This document shows, piece after piece, positions 24,988 through 32,695 of a stretch of DNA of 64,000 nucleotides (positions are counted from its first letter, which is position 1; the number at the start of each line of letters is the position of its first letter). The notes under the pieces are model-generated. The model was not told the DNA's origin and ran no database searches. It was given only the letters and a program-made list of their open reading frames with translations. Source of the DNA: an uncultured Tateyamaria sp. (GTDB taxonomy: Bacteria; Pseudomonadota; Alphaproteobacteria; Rhodobacterales; Rhodobacteraceae); NCBI RefSeq assembly GCF_947488715.1, contig NZ_CANLAG010000003.1:457591-521590 (forward strand), given 5' to 3'. The translations under genes and the position numbers were made by a program.

Positions 24988-25197
24988 ATGGCCGCAATCG
25001 GCGACCGGGTCACATGGAACTGGGGCAACGGCACCGGATCTGGACAGGTCAAACAGGTATTCACCGACACGGTGACCAAGACGATCAAAGGCACCGAGGT
25101 CACGCGAAACGCCACTGACGACAATCCCGCCTATCTGATCGAACAGAAAGACGGGGATTGCGTCCTCAAAAGCAGCTCGGAGATCGAGGCTGCGTAA
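24988..25197 (+). CDS. Tudor-like small protein (DUF2945/HVA1 family)
   Basis: A 69-residue protein. The pattern GDRVTWNWGNGTGSGQVKQV...NPAYLIEQKDG...LKSSSEI is that of the hypervirulence-associated TUDOR (DUF2945) family, a small SH3-like barrel of unknown bacterial function. It is followed after 21 nt by a second small gene with its own ribosome site, and sits under an EcfG-like promoter. Confidence 0.85.
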   Translation: MAAIGDRVTWNWGNGTGSGQVKQVFTDTVTKTIKGTEVTRNATDDNPAYLIEQKDGDCVLKSSSEIEAA

Positions 25198-25218
25198 TCG
25201 ACCAAAAGGAGAAATATC

Positions 25219-25416
25219 ATGGGTATCGAAGTTGCCGGCATTGGCGGTTTTATCCTTCTCATCCTCGTCATCTGGGCCATCGTGTCCATCGTCAGTTCGG
25301 GCGCCAGCACCGGGAGCAAGGTGTTGTGGGTCTTGCTGGTGCTGGTCTTGCCAGTGATTGGCTTTATCGTATGGCTTATCGCCGGGCCGCGCGGCCGCGG
25401 TCGCGCCAGCATCTAA
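25219..25416 (+). CDS. Small membrane protein, PLDc_N-like
   Basis: A 65-residue protein with two hydrophobic spans (GGFILLILVIWAIVSIV, about 9-25, and LWVLLVLVLPVIGFIVWLI, about 36-54) and a basic C-terminus. The KVLWVLLVLVLPVIGFIVW segment resembles the phospholipase D nuclease N-terminal (PLDc_N) membrane domain found alone in many bacteria. The ribosome site is AAAGGAG. Probably co-transcribed with the Tudor-like gene; a terminator follows. Confidence 0.75.
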   Translation: MGIEVAGIGGFILLILVIWAIVSIVSSGASTGSKVLWVLLVLVLPVIGFIVWLIAGPRGRGRASI

Positions 25417-25455
25417 CGCCGTACACACGACGCGCCATTCCCTCGGTGCGGAAAC

Positions 25456-25484
25456 AGGCCCGCCACATCCAGTGTGGCGGGCCT
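25456..25484 (+). terminator. Rho-independent terminator
   Basis: A perfect 12-bp stem AGGCCCGCCACA with its complement, loop TCCAG, followed by TTCTCGTTTCT. It ends the Tudor/PLDc_N unit, 40 nt past the last stop. Confidence 0.8.
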
Positions 25485-25519
25485 TTCTCGTTTCTCCGGC
25501 TTGGTCACAGGCTGTTCGT

Positions 25520-26248
25520 CTAGATCAAGGGGCGCGTTGCAAACCTGTCTTCTTCGATTTGTGCGATTTCGCCCAGCCGTTCGAGGTTGTGGACCGTCAA
25601 CTGATCGTGGGACCACGTGACGACCTGCTCTTCGCGCAGGCTGGCCAGCGTCTTGTTGGTATGGACCAGCGACAGACCCAGCGCATCGGCGAGATCCTGT
25701 TGGCGGTAGGGCAGCGGGACGGAGTTGCCCGCACCCAGCTTTACGTCGCTGAGCCGCGTGAAAAAGCGGTGCATCGCCCAAGCCACTTTGGCGCGCGCGT
25801 CAAGTTGCCCGACAACGGCAAGCGCCTCGCCCAAAAATTGTTCCTCGACCGCTGCGATGCGCGTGAGGTCATAGGCGCGGTCCGGATGGGTTGTGAAAAG
25901 CGTCCACAGTTCCGATCGGTTGAACGTACACAGCTGCATTCGCGTCGACGCCTCGACCGAGTGGCCCATTTCGGACATCACCCCGGCCTGCAAGCCGATG
26001 AAATCGCCGGGCAGGACAAAACCGATCACCTGGCGTCGCCCGCTTTGCAATGTCTTGTAACGCACCCCCATCCCTCGAAGGCATGTGAACAGATGTGTCG
26101 AGGATTGGCCCTGCGCCATGATCTCAGTGCCGGGTTGGGCCTCCAGCTCTCCGGTTTTGAACCTTTCCATAAAGGCAATTTCCGAGGTGGACATGGGAAG
26201 GAACGCATCAATTTTGCGCAGTGGACAGTTTGAACAATTGGTCGACAT
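25520..26248 (-). CDS. Crp/Fnr family transcriptional regulator
   Basis: A 242-residue regulator with an N-terminal cyclic-nucleotide-like barrel (about 20-125), a long dimer helix, and a C-terminal winged helix with the recognition region LPYRQQDLADALGLSLVHTNKTL. Cys5, Cys8 (CSNCPLR) and Cys107 sit where three FNR iron-sulfur ligands would be, but the remaining N-terminal cysteine is absent, with Asp14 close to that position. It could sense oxygen or redox through a variant cluster, or have lost the cluster. It lies inside the stress island but without an EcfG-like promoter. Confidence 0.87.
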   Translation of the reverse strand: MSTNCSNCPLRKIDAFLPMSTSEIAFMERFKTGELEAQPGTEIMAQGQSSTHLFTCLRGMGVRYKTLQSGRRQVIGFVLPGDFIGLQAGVMSEMGHSVEASTRMQLCTFNRSELWTLFTTHPDRAYDLTRIAAVEEQFLGEALAVVGQLDARAKVAWAMHRFFTRLSDVKLGAGNSVPLPYRQQDLADALGLSLVHTNKTLASLREEQVVTWSHDQLTVHNLERLGEIAQIEEDRFATRPLI

Positions 26249-26331
26249 TTTTTCCGTCTTCTATGTCACAGTTTAATTCGCGACGTTTCTGGCTGTGGCA
26301 AGAGGGGTGTCTGTGGCCATGGGAATGAAAA

Positions 26332-26703
26332 ATGACTCCTCGCGATCTAAGCCGACAATCCGCGTTGGTGGTTGGCACCAATGCGGTCGAAATCATGGAT
26401 ATCGAAGAGTATCTGACACTGTCCGGCTGGAGCACACCCGTCATAGCACAAGCGTTTGATGAGGCAGAGCGCATTCTGGAACGTGCGGATGGCGCCATTC
26501 ACCTCGTGATCGTTTTGCTGCCACAAGGGCACCCGGACGCAGCCGCCATTATCCGCACCTGCATCTCGCTTGGCATTGGCCTCATTGTGATGAACGGCGC
26601 GCGGACGAAGCTCGTGGATGGCCAAGTCATCATGCTGACCCGGCCATTTGTTGAGCGCGACCTTGATGAAGCGTTGCACGCTTTGGGTCTAGCGGTCGTT
26701 TAG
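26332..26703 (+). CDS. Degenerate receiver-like protein
   Basis: A 123-residue protein with the CheY-like pattern of strands and helices (SALVVGTNAVEIMDIEEYL at the start, HLVIVLLP in the middle, VIMLTRPFVERDLDEAL at the end). The acidic pair is GTN, the phospho-Asp position is hydrophobic (LVIVLLP), and the conserved Lys is Arg (TRPF). It therefore cannot be phosphorylated in the normal way. It is divergent from the Crp/Fnr gene by 83 nt, and its stop overlaps the convergent DUF883 gene by 4 nt. Confidence 0.7.
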   Translation: MTPRDLSRQSALVVGTNAVEIMDIEEYLTLSGWSTPVIAQAFDEAERILERADGAIHLVIVLLPQGHPDAAAIIRTCISLGIGLIVMNGARTKLVDGQVIMLTRPFVERDLDEALHALGLAVV

Positions 26704-27005
26704 TCGCGCCGCGCCAGCGCAAAGCCCACCAGCACACCAAGGCCCACGGCCCCTGCGACGGCCATGCCCGGATTGCGGCGCACGGTTGCAAGCGCACTGT
26801 CCTGGGCGCTTTTTGCCGTCTTTTCAACACTATGCGCCGCTGTTTGCAGTGCTTCGCGTCCGTCATGAGCGACGGCACCAACCGTTTCGCGCAGGGTGTC
26901 GGCTTGGGCGCGCGCACTGTCCGCCCATTCGGCGGCGGTCGCGCTGATGCTGGTGTCAGATCCGTTGGGTGTCGGCAGAATGGATGTGGTTCGAGCGTTC
27001 GACAT
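26700..27005 (-). CDS. Second YqjD-like (DUF883) protein
   Basis: A 101-residue protein with an Ala-rich charged helix (WADSARAQADTLRETVGAVA) and the C-terminal anchor RRNPGMAVAGAVGLGVLVGF. This is a shorter paralogue of the 22205-22636 protein. ATG 27005 has AAGGA upstream and an EcfG-like promoter 33 nt further; longer in-frame starts would run through that promoter. A ribosome- or membrane-linked stress function is inferred from the family. Confidence 0.8.
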   Translation of the reverse strand: MSNARTTSILPTPNGSDTSISATAAEWADSARAQADTLRETVGAVAHDGREALQTAAHSVEKTAKSAQDSALATVRRNPGMAVAGAVGLGVLVGFALARRD

Positions 27006-27037
27006 TGTAAGTCCTTTCGCGGTTGCTTCGGACGTTA

Positions 27038-27063
27038 AACGAGTGGTGCGGCGAAATTGTTCC
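27038..27063 (-). promoter_or_regulatory. EcfG-type promoter of the second YqjD-like gene
   Basis: Minus strand: GGAAC, 17 nt, CGTT, ending 33 nt before the start codon. It is divergent from the next site, only 13 nt away. Confidence 0.8.
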
Positions 27064-27076
27064 ATTGCCTTTTTGG

Positions 27077-27102
27077 GGAACCAAATGACGGCAGATGGCG
27101 TT
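27077..27102 (+). promoter_or_regulatory. EcfG-type promoter of the DUF1328 gene
   Basis: GGAAC, 17 nt, CGTT, ending 32 nt before the start codon. Confidence 0.8.
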
Positions 27103-27133
27103 GACCCTTCGAACCGAGACGAAAGGAAACACA

Positions 27134-27301
27134 ATGCTTTACTGGTCTGTTATCTTCTTAATCATCGCTCTTGTGGCCGCTGTCTTTGGATTTGGTGGTA
27201 TCGCAGCGGCGTCCACGGGTGTCGCACAAATTCTGTTTGTGCTGTTCATCATTCTGTTTGCAATCACGCTGGTGGTGCGGTTGCTGCGTGGCCGTCCCTG
27301 A
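27134..27301 (+). CDS. DUF1328 small membrane protein
   Basis: A 55-residue protein of two hydrophobic helices ([20 protein letters not shown], then [18 protein letters not shown]), the DUF1328 pattern. ATG 27134 follows AAAGGAAAC. Family members are widespread stress-induced membrane peptides without a known mechanism. An EcfG-like promoter precedes it. Confidence 0.85.
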   Translation: MLYWSVIFLIIALVAAVFGFGGIAAASTGVAQILFVLFIILFAITLVVRLLRGRP

Positions 27302-27460
27302 TGCGCGCAGGGCGCATGATCTGATCATTCCTCCCTTCCTGAATTGCCACGAGTTCTACTACGCCGTTGGTGCGGACTGGGGTCGAACACAGCAAGTCTC
27401 AGCCCGCGTACCATTTCATTCAAAACGTACATTCTCGCCGCGAAACGTTGCACAGCGTGT

Positions 27461-27486
27461 GGAACCCAGCGGCGGGGCTTGGCGTT
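27461..27486 (+). promoter_or_regulatory. EcfG-type promoter of dps
   Basis: GGAAC, 17 nt, CGTT, ending 37 nt before the Dps start codon. Confidence 0.8.
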
Positions 27487-27522
27487 AGATTTACAACCGA
27501 GAGACACAAAAGGAGAGGCATC

Positions 27523-28023
27523 ATGTCAAACGCATTGAACGTCGTCCCATCCGAAGATGAAGTCAGCACAGGTGTGCGTGACACCGCCGCAATTGCCGAA
27601 GGTCTCGCCGACGTTTTGGCAGACACATACCGCTTGGTGTTCAAGTCGCACGCCTATCACTGGAACGTCGAGGGGCCGCTGTTCTACTCGGTCCACAACC
27701 TGACGGAAGAGCACTACGGCAACATGTTCGGCGCCGCCGACGATCTGGCAGAGCGTATCCGCGCGCTGGGTCACCTGGCACCAACGTCGATGGCCGACAT
27801 CGTGGGGCGGTCGCGCATTGACGACCGACACGGGCCGTCGAGCACTGAAGACATGGTTTTGGATCTGGCCGCTGACCACGAACGGCTGGCGCACCGGCTG
27901 CACGCGCTGATCGAGATGGTGGAAGGTCGCAAGGACCCGGTGACCGAAGACATGGCAACGGAGCGCAGCGCGTTCCACGAGAAAGCCGCGTGGATGCTGC
28001 GGGCGCTGGCCAAGTCTAGCTAA
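27523..28023 (+). CDS. Dps family ferritin-like protein
   Basis: A 166-residue four-helix protein. The ferroxidase-site segments KSHAYHWNVEGP (about 42-53), HNLTEEHYGNM and AADDLAERIRALG match Dps, which binds DNA and oxidises iron to limit peroxide damage. ATG 27523 follows AAAAGGAGAGG; longer in-frame starts run into the promoter. A strong terminator follows at 28053-28076. Confidence 0.93.
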   Translation: MSNALNVVPSEDEVSTGVRDTAAIAEGLADVLADTYRLVFKSHAYHWNVEGPLFYSVHNLTEEHYGNMFGAADDLAERIRALGHLAPTSMADIVGRSRIDDRHGPSSTEDMVLDLAADHERLAHRLHALIEMVEGRKDPVTEDMATERSAFHEKAAWMLRALAKSS

Positions 28024-28052
28024 GGGTTAACAAGTGAGTGGGTGAAGAGTGG

Positions 28053-28076
28053 CCCCCGCGGCATCCGCCGCGGGGG
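28053..28076. terminator. Terminator between dps and phyR
   Basis: A perfect 10-bp GC stem CCCCCGCGGC with its complement and loop ATCC, followed by ACTTTTTTT. It serves dps and lies 7 nt past the convergent phyR stop. Confidence 0.9.
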
Positions 28077-28083
28077 ACTTTTT

Positions 28084-28893
28084 TTATGCTTTGAGGATAG
28101 CAGAGGACGCAAAGAACATGGCCTGGCTGATGGCGGATCGCACCTGTTCCTCGGTGTAGGGTTTGGAGATCAGGAAGGCGGGCTCAGGACCCTCGCCGGT
28201 CAGCAGGCGTTCCGGGTAGGCCGTGATGAAAATCACAGGAATATCGCCTGCATCTGCCGTGATCCGGTTGACCGCGTCGATCCCGCTGGAGCCGTCCGCC
28301 AATTGGATATCCGACAGGATGAGGTCCGGGCGCTCGCGTGCAAAAAGGTCAATCGCCTGCGTCTCGGTGCGTGCGACGCCTGTGATCTGGTGGCCCAGAT
28401 CCGCCGCGATGTTTTCCAGATCGACCGCAATGATCGCTTCGTCCTCGATAATCATCACCTTGCCACTGACCGACTTGGCCATTTCGCTATAGGCAATGTC
28501 GAGCAGCGCGCCGATTTCGTCCGCATCCGTCTGCATGATGTAGGCCGATTGCTCTGGTGTGAACTCCTCGAGCGTGCGCAGCAACAGCACCTCACGGGTG
28601 CCGGCGGTGAGGGTCGCCAAGTGGCGTTGTGCACGGGCGGCTGGCCCGTCCTCATCACTGCCAAGTTGCGCCCCACTGGACACCCAGATGGTGTGAAACA
28701 CGGCGAACAGAGCGGTTTTGGGCGCCACGTCATCGGAAAACAGGTCTGGATCCGACAAGATCGCCTCAAGCGCTGTCGCGGCATAGGCATCACCGCGCGA
28801 CTGACTGCCTGTGAGCGCACGCGCATATCTGCGCAGATAGGGCAGGTTGGGTCCAATTTTGTCTGCCAGGCTCGGCGTGCTAGACTGCGACAT
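28084..28893 (-). CDS. phyR: General stress response anti-anti-sigma response regulator PhyR
   Basis: A 269-residue protein with an N-terminal sigma-factor-like domain (about 1-135) and a C-terminal receiver (about 146-265) with phospho-acceptor Asp195 in LSDIQ, acidic pair near 150-152 (IIEDE) and Lys in SKPYT. When phosphorylated, PhyR binds NepR and frees EcfG. It is divergent from nepR-ecfG, the canonical alphaproteobacterial layout. The start at ATG 28893 gives MSQSSTP. Confidence 0.95.
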   Translation of the reverse strand: MSQSSTPSLADKIGPNLPYLRRYARALTGSQSRGDAYAATALEAILSDPDLFSDDVAPKTALFAVFHTIWVSSGAQLGSDEDGPAARAQRHLATLTAGTREVLLLRTLEEFTPEQSAYIMQTDADEIGALLDIAYSEMAKSVSGKVMIIEDEAIIAVDLENIAADLGHQITGVARTETQAIDLFARERPDLILSDIQLADGSSGIDAVNRITADAGDIPVIFITAYPERLLTGEGPEPAFLISKPYTEEQVRSAISQAMFFASSAILKA

Positions 28894-28926
28894 TTGATGT
28901 CACTCCCGTTTTTTTGCAATTTTCAT

Positions 28927-28958
28927 GGAACAAATGCCGCTGCGGCGCATTTAGTTCC
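28927..28958. promoter_or_regulatory. Divergent EcfG-like promoters of phyR and nepR-ecfG
   Basis: GGAAC occurs on both strands facing inward in a near-palindrome. On the plus strand it is GGAAC, 16 nt, CATT (28927-28951); on the minus strand GGAAC, 17 nt, CATT (28933-28958). The -10 has A for G compared with the other sites, so both may be weaker autoregulated promoters. Confidence 0.55.
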
Positions 28959-28983
28959 CAAATAGTTGCAGGTTTTTGTGCTT

Positions 28984-29163
28984 ATGACCCAGAAAATGAA
29001 CCGAGCGGGCAAGACATCAAGTGTTGCCGATGAGATCGACAAGAATATCAAACGCGCCTTTGATGACGTGGCCAATCAGGCGTTGCCGTCACGCTTTACG
29101 GACCTTCTTGATCAACTTCGCGCGCAGGATGGTGCCGGTTCGGAGGGCAAGCATGACAAATGA
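28984..29163 (+). CDS. nepR: Anti-sigma factor NepR
   Basis: A 59-residue protein with the NepR core IDKNIKRAFDDVANQALPSRFTDLLDQL, the two helices that clamp EcfG or PhyR. ATG 28984 (MTQKMN) is taken; ATG 28996 is an alternative. The ORF overlaps the ecfG start by 11 nt, so anti-sigma and sigma factor are co-translated. Confidence 0.9.
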   Translation: MTQKMNRAGKTSSVADEIDKNIKRAFDDVANQALPSRFTDLLDQLRAQDGAGSEGKHDK

Positions 29164-29704
29164 TCCTCGTGACGAGCTTGTCACCCATATTGGCCCGATG
29201 CGCGCCTTTGCCATCAGCCTGACCCGCAATGCGTCTTTGGCCGATGACATGGTGCAGGATGCGCTGGTCAAAGCGTGGAGCAATATCGACAGCTTTCAGG
29301 CGGGCACAAACATGCGGGCCTGGTTGTTCACAATCCTGCGGAACACCTATTATTCGCATCACCGTAAGCGCCGGCGCGAAGTGGAGGACGTCGAGGGCGC
29401 GTTGTCCGAAAAGCTGGCGCAAAAGCCGGACCATGATGGCCGTCTGCAAATGCGCGACTTTGCCGCTGCGTTCGAAGAGTTGCCCGAAGATCAGCGCGAG
29501 GCTTTGGTTCTGGTGGGGGCAGGCGGCTTTTCATACGAAGAAGCTGCGCAGACCTGCGGTGTTGCCGTTGGCACAATCAAGAGCCGTGTCAACCGTGGTC
29601 GCGCCAAGTTGGTTGAACTGATGGGCGTCTCTGACGATGAACCGATGGAAGTGACCGCAGCCGTGACACAGGGCATCGTTGCGATGAACCAGAGCATCGC
29701 GTGA
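29153..29704 (+). CDS. ecfG: General stress response sigma factor EcfG
   Basis: ECF sigma factor of 183 residues. Region 2 is LTRNASLADDMVQDALVKAW (about 23-42) with the -10 contact segment FTILRNTYYSHHRKRRRE. Region 4 is LPEDQREALVLVGAGGFSYEEAAQ...GTIKSRVNRGR. The GGAAC...CGTT sites across this island are its expected targets. Its TGA overlaps the kinase start. Confidence 0.95.
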   Translation: MTNDPRDELVTHIGPMRAFAISLTRNASLADDMVQDALVKAWSNIDSFQAGTNMRAWLFTILRNTYYSHHRKRRREVEDVEGALSEKLAQKPDHDGRLQMRDFAAAFEELPEDQREALVLVGAGGFSYEEAAQTCGVAVGTIKSRVNRGRAKLVELMGVSDDEPMEVTAAVTQGIVAMNQSIA

Positions 29705-31446
29705 TGTTGCCGTTTTTCGGCAAGCTGCGCGTCAGGCTGGTTTTGCTGACCCTCTTGGCGTTGCTGCCGCTGGGTGTCATCGCTATGGGGCAGGCGGTTC
29801 GGTCCGCTGACATCAACCGCGACCGGATACAGCAGTCGCTGATTGACGCGACTAACGTAGCTGCCGTCGATCAGAGCGCCAAGATCAAACAGGCGGTCGG
29901 CGCCGGAGAGGGGCTGGCCGCGATTGTACCGGTTGTGGATCTGGACACGTGCCGGGCCGCCATGTCCCAATTGCTAAGCAGCAACCCGAATTATGCCTTT
30001 GCTGGTTTCATTGGAATTGACGGCGTCCTCGAATGCAGCAGCTCTGACGATCTGGTCATGGACTTTTCGGAGTTTCCATCCTGGCAGGCCGCCGTCGATC
30101 GATCCGACACATTTGTCGAAGTGAACGCCGATGGGACGGTCAGCGGGCAATCCGTTGTGATCGTCAATGTGCCAGTACGCGATGCGGGTGAAATGCTGGG
30201 TTTCGTGTCGCTGTCATTGCCCCGGACGGCCGTGACGTCGGCGGCTCCATTTGAGGAAAGCGAAGATGTCGCCCTGTTTGGCGTCGCGACATCCGGCGCT
30301 GTGTTTTCATTGTCAAAAGGGGCAACAGATGTCGCGCAGTACCTGCCACGCGACATGTCGCCCTCGGATCTGCGCGACAAGGCGGGGCGCATTTTCTTTG
30401 CAACCGACCGCGCCGGAGAAAGGCGCGCGTTTTCAGTAACCGAGACGGTGGCTGACAGTTTCTTCATTGTCGGCAGTTGGCCCCGGTCCGTGGTGTTCGG
30501 GAACGAACAGTGGAAACAGGCCCTGACGCCTGTGCTGTTTGCGGTGCTGATGTGGGTGGCCAGCATGTCCGTCGCGTCCTTTGGGCTGGACCGGATGGTG
30601 TTGCGCCATTTGGCTGATTTACGCTCTGCGATGCGCCAATTTGCGTTGGGGGAACGCAATTCCGAAGGCCTGAGCCTGAACAATGCGCCGAATGAGTTCA
30701 AGGATGCGGAACGTGCGTTCAATCGGATGGCGTTGTTGATCACCGAAGCCGAAGCGGCGCGTTTGACCGACCTGCACGACAAGGAAGTGCTGCTGCGCGA
30801 GGTGCACCACAGGGTCAAGAACAACCTCCAGATGATCGCGTCGATCATGAACCTTCAGGCGCGGGCGGCGCGTACTGATGACGTGCGCGATGTTCTGGCG
30901 AGTTTGCAACGGCGTGTGCGTGGTCTCGCGATGTTGCACCGCTCGCTCTACACCCAGCCTGAGACAAGCCAGGTGGACGCGCGCGATCTTGTTTCGGCGG
31001 TTGTGTCGGACACGTCAGCCATTTTGCCGGATCAGGCGCTTGCCATTGAGACGGACCTCAGTTCGGCTTTGTTGTACCCGGACCAAGCTGTGCCGTTGTC
31101 CATGTGGGTGACCGAGGCGCTGACCAATGCGGTCAAATACGTGGGGCGACCACCCGACGGCACCGCCAGCATAACCGTCACCATGCGCACGGACGTCCCC
31201 GGTGAGGTTGCGTTGGAAATCGCCAACACGCTCGGAACACCGTTGGTGGCCAGCCCAAGTGGGATCGAGAGCACTGGGTTGGGCGCAAAGCTGATGCTTG
31301 CCTTTTGTCGGCAGTTGGACGGTCAGGTTGAGACGGAAGAGACGGATCATCTCTATGTGCACGTGTTGCGTTTTGCTGTGCAGGACTTTGACCCGGAACC
31401 AGCAGACTTGGTGAGCGAAGAACGCGAAGCTGCACGCGTCGGGTAG
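29704..31446 (+). CDS. HWE/HisKA_2 sensor histidine kinase, probable PhyR kinase
   Basis: A 580-residue kinase. One membrane span lies near residues 9-28, an extracytoplasmic sensor domain of about 240 residues follows, then a second span near 278-300 and a HAMP-like linker. The HisKA_2 dimerisation helix carries the phospho-His in EVHHRVKNNLQMI near residue 367, and the HATPase domain ends with TGLGAKLMLAFCRQ. ATG 29704 overlaps the ecfG TGA; a GTG 3 nt earlier is possible. Operon position makes it the likely PhyR phosphodonor. Confidence 0.9.
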   Translation: MLPFFGKLRVRLVLLTLLALLPLGVIAMGQAVRSADINRDRIQQSLIDATNVAAVDQSAKIKQAVGAGEGLAAIVPVVDLDTCRAAMSQLLSSNPNYAFAGFIGIDGVLECSSSDDLVMDFSEFPSWQAAVDRSDTFVEVNADGTVSGQSVVIVNVPVRDAGEMLGFVSLSLPRTAVTSAAPFEESEDVALFGVATSGAVFSLSKGATDVAQYLPRDMSPSDLRDKAGRIFFATDRAGERRAFSVTETVADSFFIVGSWPRSVVFGNEQWKQALTPVLFAVLMWVASMSVASFGLDRMVLRHLADLRSAMRQFALGERNSEGLSLNNAPNEFKDAERAFNRMALLITEAEAARLTDLHDKEVLLREVHHRVKNNLQMIASIMNLQARAARTDDVRDVLASLQRRVRGLAMLHRSLYTQPETSQVDARDLVSAVVSDTSAILPDQALAIETDLSSALLYPDQAVPLSMWVTEALTNAVKYVGRPPDGTASITVTMRTDVPGEVALEIANTLGTPLVASPSGIESTGLGAKLMLAFCRQLDGQVETEETDHLYVHVLRFAVQDFDPEPADLVSEEREAARVG

Positions 31447-31672
31447 GGCGCGTCGTTTGTTTTCTATTCAATGTTGGGTAACACGTGCGTTAGTGTATGG
31501 CATTCAGGTGTAGAAAACCGACCGTCTGTATATCCTATCAACGCGCATTTGTTGGAGTGGTACTATGCTGCATTCCAATATGGTCGTTTTTGCGTGAAAT
31601 GTACCAGCAGGGTTGGCACAATACTTCTGGCCGAGATGAGGAAAGTAACAGCGAAACTGATGTGGTACAAAT

Positions 31673-31984
31673 CTAGTTAAATTGCCGCCGGATTGCCTCT
31701 ACGGCAATTTCGTGAATGGTTAATCCAGGTTGGGATGCACAAAGCCGCTCCACTTCGAGCAGCAGCCAATCGGATGCAAAAGTCTGACCATGCTCTTGTC
31801 CTGTAATGGAAAAAAGCTGTTCCAATGGTTCCCGCGCGCCGCTGCGGTAGGTAGTGTACGCCTCAAAAGCTTCAAAATCACTGTTGATGGTGCGCAGTCC
31901 GTCCAGGCAACGCATTGAAAATATTGGATCGTCGGCAAAAGCGGGGGATCCGATCACGGCACCAGCAAATAGAAGATTTTTCAT
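31673..31984 (-). CDS. Small exported protein, HdeA-like layout
   Basis: A 103-residue protein with a signal peptide ending SPAFA before DDPIF. The mature part is short and mostly helical with one Cys near the start (MRCLDG) and one near the end (ERLCASQPGLTI), which could form the single disulfide typical of HdeA/HdeB-type periplasmic chaperones. Sequence support for that family is weak. The ribosome site is poor, and the gene lies in a lower-GC stretch between the stress locus and tRNA-Cys. Confidence 0.55.
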   Translation of the reverse strand: MKNLLFAGAVIGSPAFADDPIFSMRCLDGLRTINSDFEAFEAYTTYRSGAREPLEQLFSITGQEHGQTFASDWLLLEVERLCASQPGLTIHEIAVEAIRRQFN

Positions 31985-32085
31985 CGTTCACTTTCAATTT
32001 GGTCGTCACAGCATCGCGCCAAAACTCAGAGAAAGTCATATAGGTTGTTAGGCGCACCAGAGATGGTAGTTGAAGGTGCCTTTTA

Positions 32086-32348
32086 TTAGCGTCTCTTGAT
32101 GAATGCCAGCAACACTGTTTCTGACTTGGTTCCGCCCGCAGTTTCTTCGGATTTTACTACGACCCGCATATCGGCGGCAGCGCCACTGAGTTTATTTGTG
32201 TCTTTGCGTTCGATATCCAGTCAGGCACTTTAAGAATGTTGGGGATACGAACTGAAGCAGTTACTTCTTCCTGTGCAGCGCCAATTTTCAACTCTGAAAT
32301 GATTGAAGCACCTAACGTCACGAAAAACGGAACTGGTGCAAATTGCAA
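32086..32348 (-). pseudogene. Frameshifted remnant of an unknown small gene
   Basis: On the minus strand one frame reads EEVTASVRIPNILKVPDW and then loses protein character. From about position 32215 the neighbouring frame continues plausibly (DIERKDTNKLSGAAADMRVV ... LLAFIKRR) to a TAA at 32086-32088. The join looks like a single-base frameshift in a former gene. No family is recognised. The surrounding 31985-32621 interval shows no other gene; GC is visibly lower than average (47% in the 60 bases from 32221). Confidence 0.4.
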
Positions 32349-32621
32349 GCATCAAAAAATTTGCAGTTGTGCCTTCGACCATTGCGCTTCTGCCGTTTGT
32401 GAGCAAACCAACACCGCACACGCACGGCCTTTTTAGTGCCGCAGTGAAAGTAGAGGTGAAAGTATCCGAAGACTTGACGCCGAGTGATCTGTCTGCTGCG
32501 GTTATCTTACGCCGTTTCGAGTTTGGTTGTTTAGTTTGCTACGGGGCCCGACGACAGACAATGGGTCGGCAGGCGCGCGGAAGTCCCTCGGCGCTCAATT
32601 GTAATGATGTCGTGACAAAAA

Positions 32622-32695
32622 TGGAGGCGAGTACCGGAATCGAACCGGTGTACACGGATTTGCAATCCGCTGCGTCACCACTCCGCCAACTCGCC
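32622..32695 (-). tRNA. tRNA-Cys (GCA)
   Basis: The minus strand folds as a 74-nt cloverleaf. The acceptor stem is GGCGAGT/ACTCGCC with discriminator T and encoded CCA, the anticodon loop holds TTGCAAA with anticodon GCA, and the T-loop is GGTTCGAATCC. U73 is the usual identity element of tRNA-Cys. Confidence 0.97.
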
